Below are positions 51,059 to 60,404 of a stretch of 64,000 nucleotides of DNA, piece after piece. The stretch is from NCBI RefSeq assembly GCF_014851765.1, contig NZ_JACVAI010000007.1, positions 62,001 to 126,000 of the forward strand. The letters run 5' to 3'. The translations under genes and the position numbers were made by a program. How positions within the stretch are numbered: position 1 is the stretch's first letter; the number at the start of each line of letters is the position of its first letter. The notes below the pieces were generated by a model. That model searched no databases. It saw only the letters and a list, made by a program, of their open reading frames with translations, and had not been told where the DNA came from. Origin of the DNA: Pseudomonas sp. PDM04. Its GTDB lineage: Bacteria; Pseudomonadota; Gammaproteobacteria; Pseudomonadales; Pseudomonadaceae.

Positions 51059-52233
51059 GCATTGACCCAATCAACATTGGCGGGCAGGCGAACGACAGCA
51101 GTGGCCAGTCGCTGAGGTCTGGCGGTGCGCTCATCAATGCCAACTTTGCCGAGCTCGATCTCCGCACCGCCACGGCGCAGGAGACGGCAGAGCAGGGCGT
51201 TGCTGATGCAGCAACTGCACAGGCGAAAGCTGATGAGGCGATTCCCGCCAGCGCCCTTGGCAGCACCGTGGCGCAGCTGGTTGCCGGTACCGTGCCAGCC
51301 TCCCAATTGCCCAGCTTCGTCGACGATGTCCTGGAGTTCGCGACATTGGCCGCCTTCCCGGACCCGGGCGAGACCGGCAAAATCTACATCGCGATCAACG
51401 ACGGCGACAGCCCGAGCAATCCTACCCGGCAGTATCGCTGGAGCGGCACCGCCTACGTGATGATCCCTTCTTCACCGGGCTCTACCGATCAAGTGCCGGA
51501 GGGCGCGACCAATCTTTACCACACCGCTGCGCGCGTCCGGGCTGTTGTGCTGGCGGGTCTTGGAGCACTCACCGATTCCGCTATCACGGCCACCGACAGC
51601 ATTCTTCAAGCATTCGCAAAGCTGCAGGGCCAAATCAACGAAAAGCTGGGAAAAACTGAGAAGGCCGCCGACTCGGACAAGCTCAACGGGCAGGTGGCGT
51701 CGTTCTATACAGCAACGATGACCGGTGCCACGGCCAGCGTCGACGGCATGAAAGGACTTGTGCCTGCTCCACTGGTAGCAGATCGGCTCAGATTTCTACG
51801 CGGCGACGGCACGTGGGTAACGCTGTCGTCTTCCGTGGCCTGGGGCGGGATCACAGGATCACTTTCGGCGCAAACCGATTTGCAGGCCGCGTTGGATGCA
51901 AAGCAGACGAAGCCGACGAGGACCGGGGAGCTCGCGCTCACCACCGGCGGTGCATTCACCATTGCGCATGGAATGACGCCGCCGCCGACAGATTTTAACG
52001 GTTACGTGGTGTGCAAGGTTGCCGAAGGCGGCTTCGCAGTGGGTGACCTGGTCAAGTATTCGCTGCGGCTTCTGACTGCGCAGAATGCCGACATCGGGAT
52101 GCAATACTCAACCGACGCCACCACCATCACCGTTCGCCAGCCGGCAGCTTATGGGTTGATGAACAAAAGCACCGGAGCAGGGTTCGCTCTGACGCTCACA
52201 AGTTGGCGGGTGATCATCGAGTACCGACCATGA
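51055..52233 (+). CDS. Tail fibre-like protein
   Basis: 392 residues. Ala/Thr-rich helical start (TAQETAEQGVADAATAQAKA) then beta-repeat stretch and a fibre-tip-like C-terminus (FTIAHGMTPPPTDFNGYVVC). Unusual place between M and L; probably a receptor-binding or side fibre protein. Confidence 0.7.
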   Translation: MSIDPINIGGQANDSSGQSLRSGGALINANFAELDLRTATAQETAEQGVADAATAQAKADEAIPASALGSTVAQLVAGTVPASQLPSFVDDVLEFATLAAFPDPGETGKIYIAINDGDSPSNPTRQYRWSGTAYVMIPSSPGSTDQVPEGATNLYHTAARVRAVVLAGLGALTDSAITATDSILQAFAKLQGQINEKLGKTEKAADSDKLNGQVASFYTATMTGATASVDGMKGLVPAPLVADRLRFLRGDGTWVTLSSSVAWGGITGSLSAQTDLQAALDAKQTKPTRTGELALTTGGAFTIAHGMTPPPTDFNGYVVCKVAEGGFAVGDLVKYSLRLLTAQNADIGMQYSTDATTITVRQPAAYGLMNKSTGAGFALTLTSWRVIIEYRP

Positions 52234-52706
52234 GTACTATTTTTTGTGTAACGCCAGAAGGTAAGCAACTTGGTTATTTTGTTGACTGCGAACCGAACGA
52301 AAGCTTCGTTGTAGTTGATGAACCGCCCGAAGATGTTCGGCAAATTTGGCAGTTCCCCGGCTGGGGCTCGGTGGTCGTCGATGTCTTAGCTGCTATCGCT
52401 GCCCGACGTTTCACCGCCGAGGTAGCCGGGATCACCGTTGCGGGAGTGCCGGTTTATACCGACCGCACCACGCAGAACAAGCTGACTGCCGCAGCCTTCA
52501 GGGCGCTCCGCGACCCGGAATACACCGTTGACTGGAAGTGCACGAATGGCAGCTTCATCACGTTGAATGCGGAGCAGATCACCGCCATTGCCGACGCCGT
52601 CGGCGATTACGTGCAAGCCTGTTACACCCGCGAGGGCGAGCTCGTGGCCGCATTCAATGACGGCTCCTACACGGAAGCCATGCTCGAGGAGGGCTGGCCC
52701 GCATGA
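52230..52706 (+). CDS. Tail fibre assembly-type protein (DUF4376-like)
   Basis: 158 residues from the ATG that overlaps the fibre stop. AAIAARRFTAEVAGITVAGV and FITLNAEQITAIADAVGDYV match DUF4376-like fibre-associated proteins. Likely a chaperone or part of the fibre. Confidence 0.75.
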   Translation: MSTIFCVTPEGKQLGYFVDCEPNESFVVVDEPPEDVRQIWQFPGWGSVVVDVLAAIAARRFTAEVAGITVAGVPVYTDRTTQNKLTAAAFRALRDPEYTVDWKCTNGSFITLNAEQITAIADAVGDYVQACYTREGELVAAFNDGSYTEAMLEEGWPA

Positions 52707-53110
52707 GTCGATTTATCACGACACTGAAGACCGAGCAGATCGGCAAGTGGACGCACATTCTTCTCGCCGACTTGGTGCTGGCTGACGACGATGAGCAGGT
52801 GATCACCGTGCTTGCCGGCTTCAGTACCGACCTCGCCAGCATCAAGGTACTGCACAACACCTTCCTGTTCGTGTTGTTTGCCCTGGTCTCGGGGTACGGC
52901 AATTACGCCGCTACGGTTCACGACTGGCTGTACGCCACCGGGCAAATGAGCCGGAAGCGTGCGGATGCGGTGCTCTACCGCGCCTTGAGAGCAGAGGGTG
53001 TAGCCCGATGGCGGGCCTGGCTGTTCTGGGCAGGAGTCCGCATAGGCGGATCAGCTTCTTTCACCAAGACCCCGACAAGTTCGGGGTCTTCTGTTTCTAA
53101 GGGGCAGTAA
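52703..53110 (+). CDS. DUF1353 protein
   Basis: 135 residues. GFSTDLASIKVLHNTFLFVL and HDWLYATGQMSRKRADAVLY are diagnostic for DUF1353, common in phage tail regions. Its 3' end carries a strong AGACCCCGA/TCGGGGTCT hairpin at 53067-53089. Role unknown. Confidence 0.85.
   Translation: MSRFITTLKTEQIGKWTHILLADLVLADDDEQVITVLAGFSTDLASIKVLHNTFLFVLFALVSGYGNYAATVHDWLYATGQMSRKRADAVLYRALRAEGVARWRAWLFWAGVRIGGSASFTKTPTSSGSSVSKGQ
53066..53096 (+). terminator. Hairpin at the 3' end of the DUF1353 gene
   Basis: A nine-base perfect stem within the last codons of the DUF1353 gene, followed by TTCTGTTTC. As the next gene follows within 20 bases, this again needs antitermination or acts as a pause. Confidence 0.55.
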
Positions 53111-53794
53111 ATGCCGATCACGGCCGACATCCAGACCCTGGAGCCTGGCGCGTGGGTGGAGCTTTTCGAGCTCGACGCCACGGTGCTGGGTGCCGAGCTG
53201 TACCGCTTCCACGGCTACCCCCAACAGTCGTCGATCTTCTGGCAGGGCGTGGAGTACTCGCCCTGGCCGATCAAGGCCGAGGGCTTCGAGATGACCGGAC
53301 AGGGCACCCAGCCGACGCCGACGCTGTCGGTAGGCAACGTCGGGGGCTTCATCACGGCGCTGGTCCTGTATTTCGAGGACCTGGTGGGCGCGAAGCTGAT
53401 ACGGCACCGCACGCTGGGCAAGTATCTCGATGGCCAGCCCGAGGCGGATCCCGAAGAAGAGCTGCCGCCGGACATCTGGTACGTCGAGCGCAAGGCCGCC
53501 GAGGACAACGAAACTGTGCAGTTCGAGCTGGCCACAGCACTGGACTTCGCCGGCGTACAGCTGCCGCGCCGGCAGATCGTGGCGAACGTCTGCTGGTGGC
53601 TCAGCTGCGGCGGGTATCGTGGGCCGTACTGCGGTTACAACGGGCCGCCCGTGGCCGATGAGAACGACATCATCGTCACCGATGCGGCCAAGGACAAATG
53701 CGGCGGGCGCCTGACCAGCTGCAAATTGCGCTTTGGTGAGAACAACCCCCTGCCGTACGGCTCATTCCCTGCCGCCGGCCTGATTCGGACCTGA
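53111..53794 (+). CDS. Minor tail protein L
   Basis: 227 residues. The N-terminal LEPGAWVELFELDATVLGAE and the Cys cluster in the C-terminal third (CWWLSCGGYRGPYCGY, DKCGGRLTSCKLRFG) match lambda L. The Cys set is where lambda L binds an iron-sulfur cluster. Part of the tail tip. Confidence 0.88.
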   Translation: MPITADIQTLEPGAWVELFELDATVLGAELYRFHGYPQQSSIFWQGVEYSPWPIKAEGFEMTGQGTQPTPTLSVGNVGGFITALVLYFEDLVGAKLIRHRTLGKYLDGQPEADPEEELPPDIWYVERKAAEDNETVQFELATALDFAGVQLPRRQIVANVCWWLSCGGYRGPYCGYNGPPVADENDIIVTDAAKDKCGGRLTSCKLRFGENNPLPYGSFPAAGLIRT

Positions 53795-53798
53795 CCCC

Positions 53799-54593
53799 AT
53801 GAACAAAGCAAATCGCGCTGCGATCGAGCGCCATGCCGTAGCCGAGTACCCAAGGGAGTGTTGCGGGCTGCTGGTGCGGGAGGGCCGGAAGGAAATCTAC
53901 GTGCCCTGTCGCAACACTGCATCGACGCCCAGCGAGCACTTCCGACTGGCGCCGGAGGACTATGCCGCCGCCGAGGATCGCGGCCGGGTGCTGGCCGTCG
54001 TGCACAGTCACCCGGATTATCCGGCGACACCAAGCGAAGCCGATCGCGTTTCGTGTGAGGCCTCGGGTCTGCCCTGGCACATCATCGAGGTCCGGAAGGG
54101 TGACGACGACCAGGTGCGCACCGGTGATCTGGTCAGCTTCCTGCCCAAGGGCTACGAGGCGCCACTGCTCGGGCGCAAGTTCGCCCATGGTGTGCACGAC
54201 TGCCTGAGCATCATCTTGGACTTCTACCGCCGCGAGATGGGCATCGAACTGGGTAACTATGAGCGCGAGGATGGCTGGTGGGACAAGGGCGGCAACCTGT
54301 ATTTGGAGAACCTGCCCGCCGCCGGCTTCGAGAAGGTATCGAACCTACAGCACGGCGACCTGGTGCTGATGCAGATCCGCTCGCCGGTGCCAAACCATGC
54401 CGCGATCTTCCTGGCCGATGGCGTGCTGAGGACCGAGCCCGAGCACTACCCGGCGCCCGGGTCGATCCTGCATCACCTGTACAACCGGGACAGCAAGCGC
54501 GACGTGTATGGCGGGTACTGGTCCGAGGTCACGGTCAGCTACTGGCGGCACCGTGCCGTCCCGAAAAGTAACTGTTCAACCTGGTGCGGCTGA
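53799..54593 (+). CDS. Tail tip protein K (JAMM peptidase + NlpC/P60)
   Basis: 264 residues. JAMM metalloprotease motif with Glu20, His69, His71, Ser79 and Asp82 (VVHSHPDYPATPSEAD), then an NlpC-type domain with Cys135 (HGVHDCLSIILDFY) and His near 205 (PNHAAIFL). It helps the tail pass the cell wall. The two-domain order is the same as in lambda K. Confidence 0.88.
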   Translation: MNKANRAAIERHAVAEYPRECCGLLVREGRKEIYVPCRNTASTPSEHFRLAPEDYAAAEDRGRVLAVVHSHPDYPATPSEADRVSCEASGLPWHIIEVRKGDDDQVRTGDLVSFLPKGYEAPLLGRKFAHGVHDCLSIILDFYRREMGIELGNYEREDGWWDKGGNLYLENLPAAGFEKVSNLQHGDLVLMQIRSPVPNHAAIFLADGVLRTEPEHYPAPGSILHHLYNRDSKRDVYGGYWSEVTVSYWRHRAVPKSNCSTWCG

Positions 54594-54614
54594 ATAGCAG
54601 GCAAACTCATCGGA

Positions 54615-55157
54615 CTAAGTGTTGTTCGTCGTGTCAGGCCGAGATCTCCTGACAGGTTGAAATCCCCTCTTGGAGGCGATGGCAAGGCTGCGACGCTTAT
54701 GTGTCATGTATGTGATCAGGTAATCTGCTAGGTCAGCCCCAAACCTTAAGCGATCAGCAAGGATTGTTAGCTGTGCAGTCGGAGGGTCTTCTTGATCAGT
54801 TAGCAGTTCGTTGATAAGAATGTCAGTGTTGCGAATGAAAAATGCCAGCTGTAGAAAGCGCGCCATCTCGTTTGCCCCCAAAATGGCATTTTCTTTTATG
54901 TTGGCGGCGCCGATCGAGTTACCGTAAAGCGCCCATCGAAGCTGTCTACGTATGGGGGCATTGTTCGAGGGATTGCCTAGCTCTTGGGCTGTGATGTCAT
55001 AGTGTCGCTGGATGTGAACTAGCTCGGCAAACAGCGCCGCTTGAGTCGCAGCCTTTCTCCGCGAATCTTCTAACCAGAGCTTTAGTCCTCCGAATATGCC
55101 GCCTACCAGCGCGGCTAGAAGGGTGGCACTGGTCAGCGTTGTGACAAGCGGTTCCAT
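54615..55157 (-). CDS. Minus-strand single-TM protein in the tail module
   Basis: 180 residues from the ATG after GGAGAGTATT. N-terminal membrane segment (residues 8-30, TLTSATLLAALVGGIFGGL) and a helical cytoplasmic domain. Moron between K and I, opposite strand. With the lipoproteins at 55317 and 55989 it forms an envelope-targeted cassette. Confidence 0.65.
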   Translation of the reverse strand: MEPLVTTLTSATLLAALVGGIFGGLKLWLEDSRRKAATQAALFAELVHIQRHYDITAQELGNPSNNAPIRRQLRWALYGNSIGAANIKENAILGANEMARFLQLAFFIRNTDILINELLTDQEDPPTAQLTILADRLRFGADLADYLITYMTHKRRSLAIASKRGFQPVRRSRPDTTNNT

Positions 55158-55316
55158 AATACTCTCCACTTTTTTGAAACTAGTGCCTGCTCCCATTTGC
55201 GGATGTCGCAGCCCGCTATCGGGGTTCCATTTTCGGTGGATGCTTTGCCAAGGTAGTGTAGAGTGCTTGCGCTCAGAATTCCCATCTCCATCTCCGTCTG
55301 AATCGCAAGGAAGCTC

Positions 55317-55877
55317 ATGCGAAAATTGCTTTCAGCTTTGCCTCTCACTATTTTCGCATTCCTTTTGCCGGGCTGCGAAGCGGTGTCGACGTTTGATAAA
55401 CATGCAACATTGCGTTTTTTTGAGATGGATCGGACGGAGATCAAGTACAGCTACTTCGATGAGGAATTGGGCATCCGATCCAAACCCCATTCCCGCGACA
55501 AAATGCTTCCTATGCGGATTGCTGACAGCGATCAATGGATAGACTTCACTGATGACCTTGGAAGCAATTTTATAACGCTGGGAAATCGAATACAGCGTGA
55601 AACGTTTCCAGCGGGATTGGAGCCAATCTTTCTGTTTGTAGCCTGGAGTGAGCTTCCTTCAATGCAGCGCCTGCTTAAGCTCGATGTATTGAATGCCAAA
55701 CCAGAGTTAACATCGATCAATGCGCGATTGGTGTTTGAGCGCGGGACGGATGAGCCACTGCTGGTTTTTACGGGAAGCTCACTGCCTCTGACTAAAGTTC
55801 CAGCCTATGCATTGGACCGACATAACGCCAGGATGATGCTGGGTACGGCACAGATGTGGTTCAAAAACTCGAAGTAA
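55317..55877 (+). CDS. Putative lipoprotein
   Basis: 186 residues. Lipobox FLLPGC with lipidated Cys20 after a typical signal. The mature part is soluble (FEMDRTEIKYSYFDEELGIR), no recognised domain. Prophage lipoproteins of this kind can block superinfection by closing receptors; this is inference. Confidence 0.72.
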   Translation: MRKLLSALPLTIFAFLLPGCEAVSTFDKHATLRFFEMDRTEIKYSYFDEELGIRSKPHSRDKMLPMRIADSDQWIDFTDDLGSNFITLGNRIQRETFPAGLEPIFLFVAWSELPSMQRLLKLDVLNAKPELTSINARLVFERGTDEPLLVFTGSSLPLTKVPAYALDRHNARMMLGTAQMWFKNSK

Positions 55878-55988
55878 CCTCGGTCTTTGAAAGCCTTGAG
55901 CGATACGGCAGTTCCAGTCTCATGCAGGGCTTTTCCGTTTACGGCGGTTGAATGCTATCGTCTGCTGATCGCACAAGGAGTGGTAGCT

Positions 55989-56333
55989 ATGCGGATTTTG
56001 ATTGCGGCGGTTTCGTTGGCACTGCTGGCTGGTTGTTCAACTCCGAACGACCTCAGAAAAAATGATCCAACCGTCAGTGCGTTGAGTAAAAAAACGCCGA
56101 AGCAATATGCGCTCTGCGTGTTTCCGAAATGGCAAGAGGCGCGATCGATTGCCACCATGTCAGAAACTGAAAGTGGTTACCGATTGATCGTAGCTACTGA
56201 GATGATGACAGACGAGGTTCTTGAAATAACTGAGGCGGGCCACGGAAGCAAGGTTGTGCACTATCAGCGAATGCCTTGGGCAAAGATGCTGGGCCGTGCA
56301 GCACTTGAGGAAGCGGTCCGGGACTGCCTCTGA
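55989..56333 (+). CDS. Putative small lipoprotein
   Basis: 114 residues from the ATG after AAGGAGTGGTAGCT. Signal MRILIAAVSLALLAGC with Cys16 as lipid site. The mature domain contains YALCVFPKWQEARSIATMSE. Between K and I, after the other lipoprotein gene, separate promoter possible. Function unknown. Confidence 0.75.
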   Translation: MRILIAAVSLALLAGCSTPNDLRKNDPTVSALSKKTPKQYALCVFPKWQEARSIATMSETESGYRLIVATEMMTDEVLEITEAGHGSKVVHYQRMPWAKMLGRAALEEAVRDCL

Positions 56334-56348
56334 ACGAACAGAACAACG

Positions 56349-56369
56349 CCGCCTCCGGGCGGTTTTTTT
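56349..56369 (+). terminator. Terminator directly before gene I
   Basis: CCGCC/GGCGG stem with seven T, followed by GCCTGGAGAAAATATG, i.e. terminator fused to ribosome site. Confidence 0.75.
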
Positions 56370-56384
56370 ATGCCTGGAGAAAAT

Positions 56385-56972
56385 ATGTATTCCCGCGCCA
56401 CCACCGAAAAAATGCAGACCGTGATTTTGTCCGGATCACTTGCTCGCCTCTTTGGGCGGACGCATCGCCTGACCACCTCAGGTGGATTCCGCGACATTAT
56501 GGGGTACTTCAAATCGCAGTTTCCGGGGTTTGAACGGTACATGATGGAGAGCGGTGGGAAGGGGCTAAGGTTCGCCATATTCAACGGCTCGCAAAACCTC
56601 GCAGAGGATGACTTGGAGAAACCGACCGGGCGCGACGTGATTCGGATTGTTCCGGTGATTGCTGGTTCCAAGCGGGCCGGGCTACTCCAGACCATTGTCG
56701 GAGCGGTATTGATCGCAGCGTCATTCATTCCTGGCTTTCAAGCCTTACTCCCGGTCGGTATCGCATTGGTCGCCGGCGGCGCCATCCAAATGCTCAGCCC
56801 GCAGGCGAAGGGCCTGGGGACGCAGGACAGCCCAAACAACCGACCAAGCTACTCATTCAACGGCGCCGTCAACACCAGCGTCCAGGGCGGCTGTGTGCCG
56901 CTGCTCTACGGTCGGATGATTGTCGGCAGCGCGGTGATCAGCGCCGGGATCTACTCCGAAGACCAGATGTAA
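56385..56972 (+). CDS. Tail assembly protein I
   Basis: 195 residues from the ATG after TGGAGAAAAT. Hydrophobic Gly/Ala-rich middle (VGAVLIAASFIPGFQALLPV) and the ending VQGGCVPLLYGRMIVGSAVI are typical of lambda I. Works with J; followed by another strong terminator. Confidence 0.85.
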   Translation: MYSRATTEKMQTVILSGSLARLFGRTHRLTTSGGFRDIMGYFKSQFPGFERYMMESGGKGLRFAIFNGSQNLAEDDLEKPTGRDVIRIVPVIAGSKRAGLLQTIVGAVLIAASFIPGFQALLPVGIALVAGGAIQMLSPQAKGLGTQDSPNNRPSYSFNGAVNTSVQGGCVPLLYGRMIVGSAVISAGIYSEDQM

Positions 56973-56990
56973 CCCGAACCCCGCCAGACG

Positions 56991-57014
56991 GCCCGCCATG
57001 AGCGGGCTTTTTTT
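56991..57014 (+). terminator. Terminator directly before gene J
   Basis: GCCCGC/GCGGGC stem with seven T, then CGCCTGAAGGAAAGCC and ATG of J. Confidence 0.85.
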
Positions 57015-57030
57015 CGCCTGAAGGAAAGCC

Positions 57031-60000
57031 ATGACCGATCTCCCAATTACCGGCCGCAAGGGCGGAGAATCGAAGCCGCGTCCGTCTGTTGAGGCGCCCG
57101 ACAGCCTACAAAGCACCGCATACGCACGCATCCTGGATCTGGTGAGCGAGGGCGAGATCCGTGGCCTGGCCAACGGCATGCAGTCGGTGTTCCTGGATGA
57201 AACGCCGCTCGCGAACGCAAACGGCGGGATCAACTTCAGTGGCGTGACGCTCGATGCTCGTACCGGCAGCCAAGATCAGACCCACATCGCCGGCTTTCCA
57301 GCCGTGGAGAACGAAACCGCTATCGGAGTGGAACTGACCTCGGCCCAGGCCTGGGTGCGTTCTGTCAGCAACGTGCAACTGTCGGCCGTCCGTATTCGGT
57401 TGTCCACGCCGCGCCTGGCGCAGACCAACACCACAAACGGTGACACCAACGGCTACACCGTCGCCTACCGGATCGACCTTTCAACCGATGGCGGGCCGTT
57501 CATCACGGTCCTGTCTTCGGCCTTCAGCGGCAAGACCTCGACGAAATACGAGCGCTCGCACCGTGTCGACCTGCCTGATGCAGTCAGCGGTTGGACCGTG
57601 CGCGTGGTCAGGCTGACCCCTAACTCCACCAGCGGCGCGATCGCGGACACCACTAGCGTCGACGCCATCACTGAAATCATCGACGCGAAGCTGCGCTACC
57701 CAGGGTCTGCGCTAATCGGCCTGCAGTTCGATGCCTCGCAATTTCAGTCAATTCCCACCCGGTCGTTTGACCTGTACGGCCGGATTATCCGGGTACCGAA
57801 CAATTACAACGCCGAAACTCGGACCTACACCGGTGTCTGGGATGGCGGTTTCCAGAACGCTTGGACCGACAACCCTGCCTGGATCTTCTACGACCTGTTG
57901 CTGCACTTCCGATACGGCCTGGGTCACCTGCTCAACGCCAGTCAGATCGATAGGTGGGAGTTGTATCGCATCGGCCAGTACTGCGATCAGTTGGTCCCGG
58001 ACGGGAAGGGCGGCATGGAGCCGCGTTTCACCTGCAGCCTGTATCTCTCAGTGCGCGCAGACGCCCTGAAGGTGTTGCAGGATCTGGCCACCACGTTCCG
58101 GGGCATGGCGTACTGGGCTGCTGGCTCGGTCATGGCCGTGGCCGACATTCCCGAGGACCCGGTCTACACCTACTCGAACGCCAATGTCATCGACGGCAAG
58201 TTTAACTACTCGGGGTCGGCCAAGAAGACTCGCTACACGGTAGCCCTGGTGAGCTGGAACAATCCGACCGACTTCTATCGGCAGAAGGTCGAGTACGTCG
58301 ACGACCAGGCCGGTATTACCCGCTACGGCATCCAGCAGACCGAAATCACGGCCACCGGCTGTACGTCTCAGGCCCAGGCACATCGCATCGGTAAGTGGGC
58401 GCTACTCACCAACCGCCTGGAGACGGAAAGTGTCGGCTTCTCGGTGGGCCTGGACGGCACGCTGGCGCGCCCCGGGCAGATCATTCGCATCGCCGACAAT
58501 GACCGGGCAGGGCGCCGTATTGGTGGCCGCTTGCGCTCGTCGACGCTCGACACGCTGGTGCTCGATGCCGATGTGACCGCCTTCCCGGGCGACACCATCA
58601 CGCTGATCATGCCCAACGGCAAAGCAGTGTCGCGCGCGATCAAGTCTGTGGGCTACCCGCTGACGTGGGACAGCACCGGCATTACCTGGGACAACGGCAA
58701 TGTCACGTTCGACACCACGGGCTTTCCTGCCGAGGTGCAGCAGGTGGTGCTTGCCGAAGATCTCGACGACCTGCCGCCGCGCCACTCGATGTGGGCGATC
58801 GATTCGCCGACCCTGGCAGTGCAGCAGTTCCGCGTGATGTCCGTGGCGGAGGACTTCTCAAACTCTGAGATCAAGTTCCCCATCACCGCCGTCCGCCACA
58901 ACTCGAGCAAATTCGGCGCCATCGATAACGGCACGCGCATCGAACGGCCACCGATCACCGTGATTCCGCCAAGCGTGCAACAGCCGCCGGCGACCGTGAC
59001 CGTCAGCAACGACCACTTCGTCGACCAGGGCAGCGCCATCAGTGTGATGACCATCGAGTGGGATCGGCCGCCGAACGCGATCGCCTTCGAAGTGTACTGG
59101 CGCAAGAACGACGGCGACTGGATCTTCGCGGGCCGCACCGGCACAACGTCGGTCGACGTGAGCGGGATCTACGCCGGGCGCTACGTGGCCAAGGTCCGGG
59201 CGATCAACTCGCTCGACATCGGCTCGGTGTTCGCGACGTCTATCGAGACGGTGCTGAATGGGAAGACCACGCCGCCACCGGTGGTGTCTTCGTTTACCGC
59301 AGAATCGATCGTATTCGGCATCAAGCTCAAGTGGGGTATTCCCCAGGACGTGAGCACCGCCGACCTGCAGCGCACGGAGATCTGGTACAGCGAAACCAAC
59401 CAGATCGCCGAGGCCATCAAGTTTGGTGACTACGCCTATCCGCAAACCGACCTCACCGTCATGGGGCTGGCCGCGGGGAAGACGTTCTTTTTCTGGGCCC
59501 GCCTGGTGGACCGGATCGGCAACGTCGGCGCGTTCTTTGGGCCGGTCTTCGGCCAATCGTCTGCGGACGCCGGCCCCATCCTGGATTACCTGAACGGCAA
59601 GATCACTGAAACTCAGCTGAGCCAACTGCTGCTGGACAAAATCGAGGCGGGTGACGGGTCGCTGGTGCTGATCGAGCAGGTGAAAACCGAGCTGGCGGCG
59701 ATGTACAGCATCAAGACCCAGCTCACTGTTGACGGGAAACCGTACCTGGCCGGCATCGGTATTGGCGTCGAGAACGACGAAGGGATCATCACCAGCCAGG
59801 TGCTTATCGCGGCGAGCCGGTTCGCGATCATTGATCCCAATGCTTCCGAGATCTTCTATCCGTTCGTGGTCGAGAACAACACCGCATTCCTCAAGGCGGC
59901 GTTCATCGAGGACGGGTCGATCACGAACGCGAAGATCGGTAACACCATCCAGTCAAACGATTACGTTGCCGGCACTTCCGGTTGGAGGCTCGGCAAGGCG

Positions 60001-60117
60001 ACTGGCTGGGAAATGAATGGATCTGTTCCAGGCACAGGCCGGCTGACGATGAACAACACGGTGATCAACGTCTACGACGGCGCGGGAACGCGGCGCGTTC
60101 GATTGGGGATGTGGTAA
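57031..60117 (+). CDS. Tail tip / host-specificity protein J
   Basis: 1028 residues. N-terminal ITGRKGGESKPRPSVEAPDS, then AYARILDLVSEGEIRGLANG, the start of phage J proteins, followed by tail-tip domains and a fibronectin-type III stretch near 660-820 (FEVYWRKNDGDWIFAGRTGT). The C-terminal 300 residues, likely binding the receptor, are variable. Decides host range. Confidence 0.92.
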   Translation: MTDLPITGRKGGESKPRPSVEAPDSLQSTAYARILDLVSEGEIRGLANGMQSVFLDETPLANANGGINFSGVTLDARTGSQDQTHIAGFPAVENETAIGVELTSAQAWVRSVSNVQLSAVRIRLSTPRLAQTNTTNGDTNGYTVAYRIDLSTDGGPFITVLSSAFSGKTSTKYERSHRVDLPDAVSGWTVRVVRLTPNSTSGAIADTTSVDAITEIIDAKLRYPGSALIGLQFDASQFQSIPTRSFDLYGRIIRVPNNYNAETRTYTGVWDGGFQNAWTDNPAWIFYDLLLHFRYGLGHLLNASQIDRWELYRIGQYCDQLVPDGKGGMEPRFTCSLYLSVRADALKVLQDLATTFRGMAYWAAGSVMAVADIPEDPVYTYSNANVIDGKFNYSGSAKKTRYTVALVSWNNPTDFYRQKVEYVDDQAGITRYGIQQTEITATGCTSQAQAHRIGKWALLTNRLETESVGFSVGLDGTLARPGQIIRIADNDRAGRRIGGRLRSSTLDTLVLDADVTAFPGDTITLIMPNGKAVSRAIKSVGYPLTWDSTGITWDNGNVTFDTTGFPAEVQQVVLAEDLDDLPPRHSMWAIDSPTLAVQQFRVMSVAEDFSNSEIKFPITAVRHNSSKFGAIDNGTRIERPPITVIPPSVQQPPATVTVSNDHFVDQGSAISVMTIEWDRPPNAIAFEVYWRKNDGDWIFAGRTGTTSVDVSGIYAGRYVAKVRAINSLDIGSVFATSIETVLNGKTTPPPVVSSFTAESIVFGIKLKWGIPQDVSTADLQRTEIWYSETNQIAEAIKFGDYAYPQTDLTVMGLAAGKTFFFWARLVDRIGNVGAFFGPVFGQSSADAGPILDYLNGKITETQLSQLLLDKIEAGDGSLVLIEQVKTELAAMYSIKTQLTVDGKPYLAGIGIGVENDEGIITSQVLIAASRFAIIDPNASEIFYPFVVENNTAFLKAAFIEDGSITNAKIGNTIQSNDYVAGTSGWRLGKATGWEMNGSVPGTGRLTMNNTVINVYDGAGTRRVRLGMW

Positions 60118-60404
60118 TGCCAGCAGGACTTCAGGTTTGGGACCCGGCCGGGAATCTGGTGGTGGATATCACCACCAGGCTTTCGCGCTTCCTGGGTAGC
60201 GTCAACAGCGGCACGAGCGCGGGATCAATTTCTGTGCCGGACTTGGTGCAGGGCACGCCTTTCTATTTCGTGATCATTTCCGGTGGGGCCGTTCCGGTGG
60301 GCAGCTTCGGCCCTGAGGTGACCTTTTCCGGCACGACCATGAGCTGGACTTTCGCACCAGGGCGAACGCCTCTCGCGGCAACAATTTTCTACGGAGTTTT
60401 CTGA
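60117..60404 (+). CDS. Small tail-associated protein
   Basis: 95 residues, starting in the TAA of J (TAATG). Opens MPAGLQVWDPAGNLVVDITT and is beta-rich. Its opening resembles that of the next gene, pointing to a duplicated module. Possible fibre-tip or J-bound protein. Confidence 0.72.
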   Translation: MPAGLQVWDPAGNLVVDITTRLSRFLGSVNSGTSAGSISVPDLVQGTPFYFVIISGGAVPVGSFGPEVTFSGTTMSWTFAPGRTPLAATIFYGVF

